64,000 nt of DNA from Rhizobiales bacterium NRL2 (GCA_001664005.1 CP016093.1:1619001-1683000); one strand, 5' to 3'; shown: positions 28,557 to 38,134, counted from the first letter of the stretch. Notes: generated from the sequence alone by a model not told the origin. Made by a program: numbers and translations.

Positions 28557-28863
28557 GGCCCGGGGGGCGTTGAGCAGCGGCTGACGTTGAGGGCGGTAGG
28601 AAATGGCGTGTGTACTCCGGACGCGTACGTGGGGCCGGAAGAGCGCGCTTCCGACGCGCCGAAGCTAGCTTGGCCGGCGGCGGGGCTCAAGCGGCTCCGG
28701 GTGACGCAGCGGAAAGGCTGGATTCCCGATGCTACCCGTCGAAAGGCTTGCATTCCTGCCGGTACTTCCGCCAATTTGGGGCCTGCAGATTTCTTGTGGG
28801 CGTGAAACTATCCCCATGGATGCTGCACAAGAACCAAGTGATTACACGGAGGGATCCACGTCG
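28557..28863. other. Divergent intergenic region between rhomboid gene and TRAP operon
   Basis: About 307 bp. The first 48 bp may encode the extra rhomboid N-terminus. The rest should hold the promoter of the TRAP operon, including a relatively A/T-rich stretch at 28760-28850. I found no convincing -35/-10 pair, sigma54 site or repeat. The GGAGGG at 28851-28856 is the ribosome site of the TRAP binding protein gene. Confidence 0.5.
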
Positions 28864-29951
28864 ATGGAACGTCGCAAATTTCTGAAGGGCGCCGCGATGG
28901 CCGGCGTCGGCGCCGCCGCGCTATCCGCGCCGGCGATCGCGCAGGGTGGCAAGACCCTGACCATCGTTTCCACCTGGCCCCGGGACTTCCCGGGCCTTGG
29001 CGTTTCCGCTCAGCGGCTGGCTGCGCGGATCGGTGAGCTGTCTCAGGGCCACTTCAAGGTCGAATACTTCGCCGCCGGTGAGCGCGTCGGCGCGTTCGAC
29101 GTGTTCGACGAAGTCGCGTCGGGCAACTCGCAGGCCTATATCGGCGCCGACTACTACTGGGTCGGCAAGCATCCGGGCCTGGCCTACTTCACCTCCGTGC
29201 CGTTCGGCATGACCACGGTGGAGTGGAATGCCTGGATCAAGTTCTCCGGCGGCCAGGAGTTGTGGGACGAACTGTCGGGCGGCTTCGGATCAAGTCCCTG
29301 CCCTGCGGCGCAACCGGCACCCAGGCCGGTGGCTGGTTCAACAAGGAAATCCAGTCGCCCGAAGACCTGAAGGGCCTGAAGATGCGTATTCCGGGCCTGG
29401 GCGGCTCCGTGATGTCCAAGCTGGGCGTCTCCACCGTCTCTCTGCCCGGCGGCCAGATCTACGAAAATCTGGTGTCCGGCGCGGTCGAAGCGACCGAGTG
29501 GGTCGGCCCGTACAACGACTACTTCATGAAGTTCTACGAGGCCGCGAAGTACTATTACACCGGCGGCATGCACGAGCCGGGCGGCGGCCTGGCCTTCGGC
29601 ATGAACGCCAGCTGGTGGGGCGGCCTGACCGACTGGGAGAAGGCAGTCATCGAGGCGGCTTGCATGGAAGAGCATGCGGCCCAGTTCGAGGAAGCCTGTG
29701 CCCGCAACGGCGAATACATGGCCAAGCTGGTCAACGAGCACGGTGTCCAGGTCCGCGCGTTCTCCGACGAGGTCTGGGACGCCTTCGGCGAGGCCGCGGC
29801 GGAGGTCTTCGAGGAGGTGCGCGATCACTCGCCGCTGGCGCTGAAGATCGACGACGCGTTCCAGAAGAGCCTGCGCGAGATCGGCGGCACGATGGCTGCC
29901 CTGGAGGGCACCTTCGTGAACCAGCGCAACCGCGTCCTGGGCCTGATCTGA
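28864..29951 (+). pseudogene. TRAP transporter binding protein (TakP/DctP family), frameshifted
   Basis: It starts at ATG 28864 behind GGAGGG with a Tat-type signal (ERRKFLKGAAMAG to APAIAQG). The frame runs to ELWDELSGGFG at 29288 and then continues in the +2 frame as IKSLPCGATGTQAGGWFNKE. One missing base between 29288 and 29289 explains the break: restoring it gives 362 residues with TakP motifs MRIPGLGG, VSLPGGQIYENL and EATEWVGPYND. It may be a real mutation or a sequencing or assembly error. The intact protein would bind an organic acid in the periplasm for the two permeases downstream. Confidence 0.85.
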
Positions 29952-29972
29952 GGCCCGGACGGCGACAGGAAC

Positions 29973-30001
29973 AAGGGCGGGGCCGCGGCCCCGCCCTTTT
30001 T
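29973..30001 (+). terminator. Strong intrinsic terminator/attenuator after the TRAP binding protein
   Basis: GGGCGGGGCCG (29975-29985) is followed directly by its full complement CGGCCCCGCCC (29986-29996), flanked by AA and TTTTTCT. The self-complementary 22 bases form a very stable hairpin with a T-run. It lies 22 bp after the binding protein stop and before the permease genes, so it would let more binding protein than permease be made. Confidence 0.85.
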
Positions 30002-30085
30002 CTGATTTCCATTCTCCCCCTTGCCCGGTGTGGCGCCGGATCGCCGGCTCGACCGGTCCCTTCGAGAGGCTGAATCAGTAAGCCC

Positions 30086-31081
30086 ATGGCAAGCACCAGC
30101 GATAACGCGGGTATTCCGGCATCCGGCCGGCCGGCGCCGATCGTGCGCATCTTCGGCTGGGCCCTGCTGGGTATCCTGGCCGCCTTCCTGATCGAAAACG
30201 TCCTGATGGTCGCGTTCGGCTTTCCCGGCATGACCGCCGCATTCGGTGGCGGTGGCGCGCTGGCCTGGATCCAGCTGGCGATCTACGCGGCGACGCTGGC
30301 GGCAGTGGTCGCTTACGTCCTGCGTACGCCCAACCGGGCGCTGCGGCGGGAGGCCGATAGCATACACCGCTTCAATCTCTATCTCGTTCGCGCCTGTTTC
30401 TGGGCGGTGCTGCTGGTCGGCGTCGTGGACGCAACGATCGCATTCATGCGCGTCGAGAACCTGCTGGACTTCTTCATGGGCGAGGAGTCGGTCCGCGCGC
30501 TGGGACGGGCCACCTTCGTCGGCAACTACATCCACATTCCGCTGCTGATCGTCGCCTTGGTCGTTGCCGCGTTCACGCGCACGCTGGGCTTCACCTGGCT
30601 GGCGCTGCTGATTGTCGCCGCCGAGCTGATCATCGTGATCTCGCGCTTCGTCTTTTCCTACGAGCAGGCGCTGATGGGCGACCTGGTTCGCTACTGGTAC
30701 GCCGCGCTGTTCCTCTTCGCGTCGGCCTACACGCTGTTCGATGAAGGCCATGTCCGCGTCGACGTGCTCTATTCGGGTTTCAGCACCCGCACGCGCGGAC
30801 TGGTGAACGCTGTGGGCTCGCTGCTGCTCGGCGCGACGACCGCCTGGGTGATCATCGATATCGGTTTCGACGGGCCGCGTTCGATCATCAACAGCTCGGT
30901 CGCGAACATGGAAATCTCGGCGAGCGGCCCTGTCGGCATGTTCATCAAGTACCACATGGCCGCCTTCCTCGGGATCTTCGCCATTACCATGCTGATCCAG
31001 TTCGTCAGCTATTTCTTCGAAGCGGTCGCGGATCGCCGGGATGAGCCCGGCCATCGCGAGCACGAGCCCGTGACCCAGTGA
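30086..31081 (+). CDS. TRAP transporter small permease (DctQ family), extended form
   Basis: 331 residues, clearly longer than the common 160-200-residue DctQ proteins. The C-terminal half is DctQ-like (YWYAALFLFASAYTLFDEGHVRVDVLYSGF, within residues 195-230, then STRTRGLVNAVGS). The extra N-terminal half has about five membrane helices (near 22-45, 62-82, 108-130, 150-170 and 173-193). It associates with the large permease, whose gene starts 11 bp later. Together with the TakP-like binding protein it forms a sodium-driven uptake system for an organic acid. Confidence 0.88.
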   Translation: MASTSDNAGIPASGRPAPIVRIFGWALLGILAAFLIENVLMVAFGFPGMTAAFGGGGALAWIQLAIYAATLAAVVAYVLRTPNRALRREADSIHRFNLYLVRACFWAVLLVGVVDATIAFMRVENLLDFFMGEESVRALGRATFVGNYIHIPLLIVALVVAAFTRTLGFTWLALLIVAAELIIVISRFVFSYEQALMGDLVRYWYAALFLFASAYTLFDEGHVRVDVLYSGFSTRTRGLVNAVGSLLLGATTAWVIIDIGFDGPRSIINSSVANMEISASGPVGMFIKYHMAAFLGIFAITMLIQFVSYFFEAVADRRDEPGHREHEPVTQ

Positions 31082-31092
31082 GGCCCTGAACC

Positions 31093-33753
31093 ATGGAGCT
31101 CTTCTTCCTCGCCATTCTGGTCCTGACCATGGCCTTCGCGCTGGGTTCGGGCTATCCGGTCGCTTTCGCTCTCCCAGGCGCCGCCATCATCAGCATCGGG
31201 CTCGCCGCCGCCACCGGCTATCTGTTCGCCGGCAACATGGACGCCTATTTTCACACGGGCGGCCCCTCGCAATGGCTATCGGCCGGCGTGACGAACCTCC
31301 GCGGCGTCTACTGGGAAGTCGAACGCGACACGCTGATAGCGATCCCGCTGTTCATCTTCATGGGCATCATGCTGCAGCGTTCGAAGATCGCCGAGGACCT
31401 GCTGGTGACCATGGCGAAGCTCTTCGGCCCCGTACCCGGCGGTCTGGGCATCTCGGTGGTCTTCGTCGGCGCGCTGCTGGCTGCCACCACGGGCATCGTC
31501 GGCGCCACCGTTGTCGCCATGGGTCTGATCTCCCTGCCGGCGATGCTGCGCAACAACTATTCACCCTCGCTGGCCACCGGCACCATCGCCGCATCCGGCA
31601 CGCTGGGCCAGATCATTCCACCCTCGATCGTGCTGATCATTCTGGCCGACCAGCTCGCCTCCGCCACCGACCAGGCGGGCACGATCCGCAAGGAGCTCTA
31701 CAAGGAAGCGACCGGCGAACTGACCATGCCCACGGTCTTCGGCGTGTCTTCCACCAGCGCCGGCGAGATGTTCCTTGGCGCCTTCATCCCCGGCCTGGTG
31801 CTGGTTGGTCTCTACATGGCCTACATCCTGATCTTCGCGGTGCTCCGCCCGAAGAACGCGCCGGCGATTCGCTCCGACGAGAAGTTCGACACGGCTTTCT
31901 GGGGGCGGGTCGTATTGACCCTCGTGCCGCCGCTGGCGCTGATCTTCCTCGTGCTGGGCTCCATCATCACCGGCATCGCCACCGTCAACCAGGCCGGCGC
32001 CATCGGGGCCGGCGGCGCGCTGATCATGGCGGGTTACCGGCTGACGGAAGGCCGTCTGACCTATGCCCCGGCGCTCCTCGCGCTGGCGGCGCTGGCCGTC
32101 ATGGGCTTCGCGCTCGGCAATTTCGAGATGAACGTGAAGGCGGTCGACACCGCCGCCGACAGCTTCGGGATCGGACTCGGCGCCGTCGGCGCGGTCATGC
32201 TGGTCATCGCGTTGATCTGGAGCGGCGTACGGGTCATGCGGATCGAGAACACGCTGCAGGGCGTGATGCTGGAGACCGCGAAGACCACATCGCTGGTTTT
32301 CATCATCCTGCTGGGCGCAGCGATGCTGACCTCCGCTTTCCGCGCCTTCGGCGGCGAGGATCTGGTGCGGGACTTCCTCAACTCGCTGCCGGGCGGCTTC
32401 TGGACCCAGTTCGTCATCGTCATGGCGGTTATCTTCATCCTCGGCTTCTTCCTCGATTTCATCGAGATCGCCGTGGTGGTGGTGCCGATCGTCGCCCCCA
32501 TCCTGCTGGCGGATCCGGAGGCCAACATCACCGCCGTTTGGCTGGGCGTCATGATCGGTCTGAACATCCAGACCTCGTTCCTCACACCGCCCTTCGGCTT
32601 CGCGCTGTTCTACCTTCGCGGCGTCGCGCCGGCCGTGGTCAAGACGGTGCAGATGTACAAGGGCGTGATCGCCTTCATCGCGCTGCAGCTCGTCGCTCTG
32701 GGCATCGTGGGCGCGTACCCGCAACTCGTGAACTACCTGCCGAACCGGATGAGCTACCTGTCCGAGACCTCGCCGCCGCCGCGCAATCCGAAACTCCAGC
32801 TCTGCCTGGAAGAGTACGTGGCCCAGCAGATCGAGAAGGATCCCTCGATGGCGCGCGCGATACAGCGCGCCCAGGGGCTCGACCTGTCGCCCCTGCCGCG
32901 GAGCCTTGCGCGTCAACTCGACGGCGCGTTCGACAGTGCCGAGACTGCATTGACCGCGCTCGACGACGCTTTTGCCGCCGCCGAGGCGGTGGACGCCGCC
33001 GCCGGCGACTACCGGCCGCAACTCACCCTCGTGCGCCGGATCGAAAAGGACATCCGCAAGGCACAGGCGGAAGCTGACGATATCCAGACCCGGCTGAACC
33101 GGCTGCGCGACGACGTCCCTGCCGAGGAGAAGGCGGAACTGGAACAGCGTCTGGCCGGACTGCGGTCCGAGATCGAGCGTCTGCGCGGCGAGATTCCGGA
33201 AAGCTGGGACGCGGTTCATACGGAATTTGCCAAACTCACCGGTGCTGAAGACCGCGCGCGGCTGACCTATCGCCGCGCCGCCGACACCGCCTATGAAGAT
33301 GCTGCCCAGGTGCTCGCGGTTCTCGACGCCAACGAGGCTTTCGGGGCTCTGCGCGATGACCTTGACGGGCTGCGTCCGGTCATCGAGACCGCCGAGCCCG
33401 AGGCCGCGATGGCCCAGATCGAGGAGGTCGAACGCGCCTTCCGCGATGTCGCCGGGGCCGATGACGTCAAGGACCTGCTCTACAAGGCCAAGCGCGAACT
33501 GCTTGCGCGGCGCGGCAACGAGCCGGATCGTGCGGCAGCCCTGGACCTGCAGCAGCAGGCGGTCGCCGAGTACGAGCAGCAGGCCGGCTGGCGGGAGGCG
33601 GCAGGCGCCGCACTCCGCGACGAGATCGCCGCCTATCTGGACGCCATCGAGGAGACACTGGGCGCCCGGGTCCAGACGCGCCTGTCACGCGATCAGGCGC
33701 TGTTCATGGCATCCTGCACCGCGACCCACCGCGACTTCTCGCTGAACTTCTGA
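31093..33753 (+). CDS. TRAP transporter large permease (DctM family) with long C-terminal helical extension
   Basis: 886 residues, about twice the common DctM length. Residues 1-553 are the transport core: FIFMGIMLQRSKIAEDL, ATTGIVGATVVAMG, SGTLGQIIPPSIVLI and NIQTSFLTPPFGFALFYLRG. Mid-core additional helices are as in the TakM-type subset. Residues 554-886 have no membrane segment. They are rich in Ala, Glu, Arg and Asp with heptad-like runs (EKDIRKAQAEADDIQTRLNR; EKAELEQRLAGLRSEIERLR), indicating coiled coils. There is no stop or frameshift at the junction, so it is one translated protein. The role of the tail is unknown. Confidence 0.9.
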   Translation: MELFFLAILVLTMAFALGSGYPVAFALPGAAIISIGLAAATGYLFAGNMDAYFHTGGPSQWLSAGVTNLRGVYWEVERDTLIAIPLFIFMGIMLQRSKIAEDLLVTMAKLFGPVPGGLGISVVFVGALLAATTGIVGATVVAMGLISLPAMLRNNYSPSLATGTIAASGTLGQIIPPSIVLIILADQLASATDQAGTIRKELYKEATGELTMPTVFGVSSTSAGEMFLGAFIPGLVLVGLYMAYILIFAVLRPKNAPAIRSDEKFDTAFWGRVVLTLVPPLALIFLVLGSIITGIATVNQAGAIGAGGALIMAGYRLTEGRLTYAPALLALAALAVMGFALGNFEMNVKAVDTAADSFGIGLGAVGAVMLVIALIWSGVRVMRIENTLQGVMLETAKTTSLVFIILLGAAMLTSAFRAFGGEDLVRDFLNSLPGGFWTQFVIVMAVIFILGFFLDFIEIAVVVVPIVAPILLADPEANITAVWLGVMIGLNIQTSFLTPPFGFALFYLRGVAPAVVKTVQMYKGVIAFIALQLVALGIVGAYPQLVNYLPNRMSYLSETSPPPRNPKLQLCLEEYVAQQIEKDPSMARAIQRAQGLDLSPLPRSLARQLDGAFDSAETALTALDDAFAAAEAVDAAAGDYRPQLTLVRRIEKDIRKAQAEADDIQTRLNRLRDDVPAEEKAELEQRLAGLRSEIERLRGEIPESWDAVHTEFAKLTGAEDRARLTYRRAADTAYEDAAQVLAVLDANEAFGALRDDLDGLRPVIETAEPEAAMAQIEEVERAFRDVAGADDVKDLLYKAKRELLARRGNEPDRAAALDLQQQAVAEYEQQAGWREAAGAALRDEIAAYLDAIEETLGARVQTRLSRDQALFMASCTATHRDFSLNF

Positions 33754-33767
33754 TCCCGGTCCGGTCC

Positions 33768-33796
33768 GGGGCCGTGGCGCGATCCGCCATGGCCCC
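33768..33796 (+). terminator. GC-rich hairpin at the end of the TRAP operon
   Basis: GGGGCCGTGGCG (33768-33779), loop CGATC, CGCCATGGCCCC (33785-33796): a 12-bp stem with a single G-T pair. There is no T-run after it, so it is either a weak or factor-dependent terminator or a 3' stabiliser. It lies 15 bp after the large permease stop and before the alcohol dehydrogenase gene. Confidence 0.45.
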
Positions 33797-33852
33797 GGCG
33801 GCGGTCTTGCGCCAGACTGGATGGCAGGCAATGGCCAGGGGAGGCGGCGGCG

Positions 33853-35025
33853 ATGAAACGCGGCGCGATCAGGTTCACGGAGATGGAGCAGGTGCTGTTC
33901 GGTTCGCCGGCGGCGGAGGCCGTGGCGGCCGAGGCGGCGCGCCTTGGCAAGCAGAAGGTGTTCATCCTGGCCGGCCGGACGATGAACGAGACCACTGACG
34001 AGGTCGACCGCCTGGCCGCGGCGCTGGGCGATTCCTATGCGGGCCGATTCTCAGGGATTCCGCCGCACACGCCGCGGGACGCTGTGGTGGAGGCGGCAAA
34101 CGCGGCCCGTCAGGCCGGAGCCGATCTGCTGGTCACCTTCGGCGGCGGCTCGGTCACCGACGCCGGCAAGGTCATGCAGGTATGCCTGGAGCACGGCGTC
34201 ACGGACATGGCCGAACTGGACGACTACTGCATCCGCACCACAGAGGACGGCCGTACGCAGATACCGGAACTGCGCCCGGCGCGCGTGCGCCAGATCAGCG
34301 TGCCGACGACACTGTCGGGCGGCGAGTTCAATCCGCTGGGCGGCTGCACGGATCCGCGCATCAAGGTGAAGCAGGGCTACCGCCATCCTTCGCTGGTCCC
34401 GGTCTCGGTCGTCCTCGATCCGGCGCCCACGGCGCACACGCCGGAATGGGTCTGGCTCTCGACCGGCATCCGGGCGGTGGATCACGCGGTGGAAGCGCTC
34501 TGCAGCCCGAGCACCAACGACTACTGTGACGCCGATGCGCTGCACGCCCTGCGCCTGCTCTCGCGCGGACTGCCGCGGGTGAAGGCCGATCCGGCCGACA
34601 TGGCGGCACGGCTGGATTGTCTGATCGGCGCCTGGCTGTCCATGACGCCGGTGATCGCCGGCGTGCCCATGGGCGCCAGCCATGCCATCGGTCATATCCT
34701 GGGCGGCACCTGCGATGTGCCGCATGGTTATACGAGCTGCATCATGCTGCCAACCGTGCTGCGCTGGAACGCCGAGGCGGAACACGCCGAGCGCCAGAAG
34801 ATCGTGTCGGAAGCCTTCGGCAATCCGGACGAGCCGGCGGCGGATGTCCTGCATCGCTTCATCGATGGGCTGGGCATGCCGCGCAGCCTTGCTGCGGCGG
34901 GTATCGGGCCCGACCAGTTCGAGCTGATCGCCCGCAACAGCCTGCATGACCGCTGGCTGCACACCAATCCGCGCAAGGTGAACGGGGCCGGTGACGTGAT
35001 CGAGTTGCTGAACATGGCGGCGTGA
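33853..35025 (+). CDS. Iron-containing alcohol dehydrogenase (maleylacetate reductase-like)
   Basis: 390 residues of the group III metal-dependent dehydrogenase family. The dinucleotide region shows TFGGGSVTDAGKVMQV, the metal region VDHAVEALCSPSTNDYC, and the ligand histidines lie in GASHAIGHILGG and DVPHGYTSCIMLP. Cofactor would be NAD(P) with iron or a similar divalent metal. The absence of a bound-factor domain and the wording are close to maleylacetate reductases and other hydroxyacid or alcohol dehydrogenases; the substrate is open. It follows the TRAP operon by 99 bp and may process what that system imports. Confidence 0.88.
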   Translation: MKRGAIRFTEMEQVLFGSPAAEAVAAEAARLGKQKVFILAGRTMNETTDEVDRLAAALGDSYAGRFSGIPPHTPRDAVVEAANAARQAGADLLVTFGGGSVTDAGKVMQVCLEHGVTDMAELDDYCIRTTEDGRTQIPELRPARVRQISVPTTLSGGEFNPLGGCTDPRIKVKQGYRHPSLVPVSVVLDPAPTAHTPEWVWLSTGIRAVDHAVEALCSPSTNDYCDADALHALRLLSRGLPRVKADPADMAARLDCLIGAWLSMTPVIAGVPMGASHAIGHILGGTCDVPHGYTSCIMLPTVLRWNAEAEHAERQKIVSEAFGNPDEPAADVLHRFIDGLGMPRSLAAAGIGPDQFELIARNSLHDRWLHTNPRKVNGAGDVIELLNMAA

Positions 35026-35053
35026 GTGCAGGCCCTGGGGTATCGTGCGGCCA

Positions 35054-35081
35054 TTGACAATGCGCTAGTGAACAGTACGTT
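35054..35081 (+). promoter_or_regulatory. Predicted promoter of the MarR-family gene
   Basis: TTGACA (35054-35059), a 16-bp spacer and TACGTT (35076-35081), about 30 bp before the preferred ATG at 35113. The region after it is A/T-rich (TTTTCGATATTATCC), unlike the surrounding DNA, and is a likely place for autoregulation. The -10 is imperfect. Confidence 0.45.
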
Positions 35082-35112
35082 TTCGATATTATCCGATTTC
35101 GAACCTTGTTGC

Positions 35113-35556
35113 ATGATGTCCGCCGATCCCCTCGACAGAAATCTCGAATTCCTGGTCAACGATGTCGCCCGCCTGATGCGGCGCGAATATGGCCGGCGCG
35201 TCAAGGGCATGAACCTGACGCGTTCCCAGTGGTGGGTGATGGTGCACCTGATCCGCTTCGACGGCTGCAATCAGACTCAGCTCGCCGAGGAACTCGACAT
35301 TGGCAAGGTTGCGCTGGGCGGGCTGCTCGACCGGCTGGAGAGCCGGGGCTGGATCGAGCGCCGTCCCGACCCCGACGACCGCCGGGCCAAACGCGTCTAT
35401 CTCACCGAGGCGGGCCGGCCGCTGATCGCGGAGATGCAGGAAAAGGCCCGCGGCGTTCATCGCCTGATCATTTCCGGCATGGACCGGGGCGACCAGGACC
35501 GGCTGGTCGACCTGCTGCTGCAGGCCAAGAACAACCTGGTCGAACGCACGTCCTGA
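35113..35556 (+). CDS. MarR family transcriptional regulator
   Basis: 147 residues from ATG 35113; a second ATG follows at 35116. An upstream extension in the same frame to 35026 would run through the predicted promoter and is not likely. Winged helix-turn-helix: MNLTRSQWWVMVHLIRFDG, then QTQLAEELDIGKVALGGLLDRLE as the recognition region and the wing WIERRPDPDDRRAKRVYLTEAG. MarR proteins usually repress neighbouring catabolic or efflux genes and release DNA when an aromatic or similar ligand binds. It sits just after the alcohol dehydrogenase and before a hybrid kinase. Confidence 0.9.
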   Translation: MMSADPLDRNLEFLVNDVARLMRREYGRRVKGMNLTRSQWWVMVHLIRFDGCNQTQLAEELDIGKVALGGLLDRLESRGWIERRPDPDDRRAKRVYLTEAGRPLIAEMQEKARGVHRLIISGMDRGDQDRLVDLLLQAKNNLVERTS

Positions 35557-35731
35557 GGCGGATTCGCCGCCGTTCGGGACAACGAAGCGGGCATCCGTTG
35601 ACGGCCGGCACCCGCAACGCGGGAAAATTCACTTATATATATCGTGGACAATGCATGGTTTTTGCAGCGTGAGAGGGTTTGTGGACGCTTGACGCCAGTC
35701 TGGTCGCATATTGACACAGCGGCGCAGCGGG

Positions 35732-38050
35732 ATGGTCCAGTCGGAGATCTTGGTGATCGATATCGATCCAAATAAGTCCTATCAGCGGCACAGCCTGGGG
35801 CGTCTGCGCTATTTCGCGCCCCTGCTGGCGGTGGCCGGGATCGGCGTGATCATCTGGATCTTCAACGCCGACATCTTTGCCGGTGAGGACGAGATCGTCA
35901 TCGGCCCGAAGTCCATCGCGGCTCTGGTGATCACGGTCGTGCTGATCATGGGCGTGCTGATCGAGGACGCCCGGCGCAAGTACATGCGCCTGAACGTGCA
36001 GGCGAGACGCATGTCCGAGATGGCCGACCGGCTGTCGGAGACGGTCGAGGCGCTGAACGACATGAATGCCACCCTGCGCGCCAACGAGGAGCGCTATCGC
36101 GGTCTTGTCGAAACCCAGCGGGACCTGATCCTGCGACTGGACCTGAAGGGCGAGGTCACCTTCGCCAACGAGGCGCTGGCGGACACGTTCGGCGTCCGGC
36201 CCGAGGCCGAGGCGCGGCGCTTCACGCCCGAGATCGATGCGGGGGAGGGCTCGGAGCCCTTCGATGTGGAGCGGGTGCTGCGCCCGCCCTACCGCGCCAG
36301 CTATGACCAGCGTGTCAGAACCCAGTACGGCTGGCGCTGGATATCCTGGGAGGACGTGGCGCTGCGCGATCCGGACGGCAGGATCAACGAGATCCAGCGT
36401 GTCGGCCGAGACGTCACCGACCGGAAGCAGACGGAGCAGGAACTGGCCGAGGCGCGCGACGCCGCGGAGGCGGCGAACCGCGCCAAGTCGGGCTTCCTGG
36501 CCACCATGAGCCACGAGATCCGGACGCCGATGAACGGCGTCATCGGCATGACCAGCCTGTTGCTGGATACCCGGCTGACGCCGGAGCAGCGCAACTATGC
36601 CGAGGCGGTCCAGGAGTCGGGGCAGTCCCTGCTGACCCTGATCAACGACATTCTGGACTTCTCCAAGATCGAGGCCGGCTTCCTGGAGCTGGAAGAGATC
36701 GACGTCGACATTGCCGGCCAGGCGGAAAAGATCGCCGAACTGCTGGCGCCCAAGGCCTTCGAACGCGGTATCGAGATCGCCACCCAGATCGACCCGGAGG
36801 TGCCGCGCCACCTGATCGGCGATCCGGGCCGGTTGCGTCAGGCGCTGGTCAACCTGGTCGGCAACGCCGTCAAGTTCACCCATGAGGGCGGCGTCGTCAT
36901 CGCCATCCGCCTGCTGCGCGATCACGGCTTCAAGGTGACCCTTCGCGCCGAGGTCATCGACAGCGGCATCGGTGTGCCCGCCGAGAAGCAGAAGACCCTG
37001 TTCGAGGAGTTCACCCAGGTCGATTCGTCGGTCTCGCGGCGCTATGGCGGCACCGGCCTCGGCCTCGCCATCACGCGCCGTATCGTCGAGAAGATGAATG
37101 GCCAGATCGGCATCATTTCCGAGGAGGGCAAGGGCAGCACCTTCTGGTTCGAGATCGATCTGGTGAAGGCGCGGGGGGCCGGCGCGCCGGCGCCGGAGGC
37201 CCGCCTTGACGGACTGAAGGTGCTGATCGCCGACGAGAACCACATTTCCCGCTGGGTGCTGAGCGATCACGTCATCGACGCCGGCGGGGCGGCGGATACT
37301 GCGCGCACGGGCAAGGAGGCGCTGGCCAAGCTGGAGCAGGCCGCCGCCGACGGCGCGCCCTATGGCGCGGTCCTGTTCGACGGCGGCATGGCCGACCTGG
37401 GCGGACGGCCCTTCGTCGAAGCCGTGCGCGCGAACCCGGCGATCGCCGCCACACGGCTGGTCATCGCCGTCCCGGCGTCGCGGCGAGGTGAGACCGACGA
37501 GTTCAGATCCTGGGGCTATGACGCCTATCTGATCAAGCCGATCCGCCGCCGTTCGTTGCACCAGTTCCTGCTTGGCGGCGAGCAGGACGCGGCCGCGGGG
37601 ACGCTTCAGGCCGGCGGCGCGGACGCTCCTGCACATGCCCCTGAAGGCGCCGCGGCGGCCGGACCGCTCAACATTCTTCTGGCCGAGGACAACGAGATCA
37701 ACCAGATGCTGGCGCTGGCCCTGCTGGGCAAACGCGGCCACAAGGTCCAGGCGGTGGTCAATGGCGCCGAGGCCGTGCAGGCGGTGCGCGACGGCGACTT
37801 CGACGTGGTGCTGATGGACATTCACATGCCGGAGGTCGACGGTCTGGAGGCGACGCGCCAGATCCGCACCCTGGATGGCGGACGCGGAATACCGATCATC
37901 GCGCTGACCGCCAACGCCATGGCCGAGGACAAGCAGATGTGTCTCGACGCCGGCATGGACGACTATCTCGCCAAGCCGATCAACGAGGCCGTGCTGAACG
38001 AGACGCTGAACCACTGGCGCGCGGGGCGCGGAGCCGGTCCCCGCGAATAG
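35732..38050 (+). CDS. Hybrid sensor histidine kinase with two receiver domains
   Basis: 772 residues from ATG 35732; a TTG at 35711 would add 7 residues. Two membrane helices near 27-45 and 60-80 are followed by a coiled coil, a PAS domain (about 118-235) and HisKA with His261 in [16 protein letters not shown]. The HATPase domain has [23 protein letters not shown] and [12 protein letters not shown]. Receiver 1 (about 490-610) has Asp550 in VLFDGGMAD; receiver 2 (about 640-765) has Asp696 in [12 protein letters not shown] and lysine in YLAKPI. There is no Hpt domain, so phosphate passes to a separate Hpt protein or the receivers are the output. No cognate partner is adjacent. Confidence 0.92.
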   Translation: MVQSEILVIDIDPNKSYQRHSLGRLRYFAPLLAVAGIGVIIWIFNADIFAGEDEIVIGPKSIAALVITVVLIMGVLIEDARRKYMRLNVQARRMSEMADRLSETVEALNDMNATLRANEERYRGLVETQRDLILRLDLKGEVTFANEALADTFGVRPEAEARRFTPEIDAGEGSEPFDVERVLRPPYRASYDQRVRTQYGWRWISWEDVALRDPDGRINEIQRVGRDVTDRKQTEQELAEARDAAEAANRAKSGFLATMSHEIRTPMNGVIGMTSLLLDTRLTPEQRNYAEAVQESGQSLLTLINDILDFSKIEAGFLELEEIDVDIAGQAEKIAELLAPKAFERGIEIATQIDPEVPRHLIGDPGRLRQALVNLVGNAVKFTHEGGVVIAIRLLRDHGFKVTLRAEVIDSGIGVPAEKQKTLFEEFTQVDSSVSRRYGGTGLGLAITRRIVEKMNGQIGIISEEGKGSTFWFEIDLVKARGAGAPAPEARLDGLKVLIADENHISRWVLSDHVIDAGGAADTARTGKEALAKLEQAAADGAPYGAVLFDGGMADLGGRPFVEAVRANPAIAATRLVIAVPASRRGETDEFRSWGYDAYLIKPIRRRSLHQFLLGGEQDAAAGTLQAGGADAPAHAPEGAAAAGPLNILLAEDNEINQMLALALLGKRGHKVQAVVNGAEAVQAVRDGDFDVVLMDIHMPEVDGLEATRQIRTLDGGRGIPIIALTANAMAEDKQMCLDAGMDDYLAKPINEAVLNETLNHWRAGRGAGPRE

Positions 38051-38121
38051 CCGGTCCGAAGGCGCGCGCCGGTCGCATTCCCAACCCGGAATGGCCGTGA
38101 TAAGGACAACGCCGCAACAGT

Positions 38122-38128
38122 GGGGGAG
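38122..38128 (+). promoter_or_regulatory. Ribosome binding site that sets the TTG start of the gamma-glutamyltransferase-like gene
   Basis: GGGGGAG at 38122-38128 lies 6 bases before TTG 38135. The other possible start, GTG 38120, overlaps this site and has no comparable purine run in front of it. TTG is therefore preferred. Confidence 0.6.
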
Positions 38129-38134
38129 ACGACC

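Noticed and set aside
35631-35648. CACTTATATATATCGTG as a possible NrdR box
   Set aside because: NrdR boxes have 8 bases between CAC and GTG; this has 11, and no nrd gene is near. It is only an A/T-rich tract before the hybrid kinase gene.
37200-37600. First receiver domain of the hybrid kinase as degenerate
   Set aside because: The acidic pair, Asp550 and the C-terminal Lys in YLIKPI are all present, so it may be phosphorylated normally.
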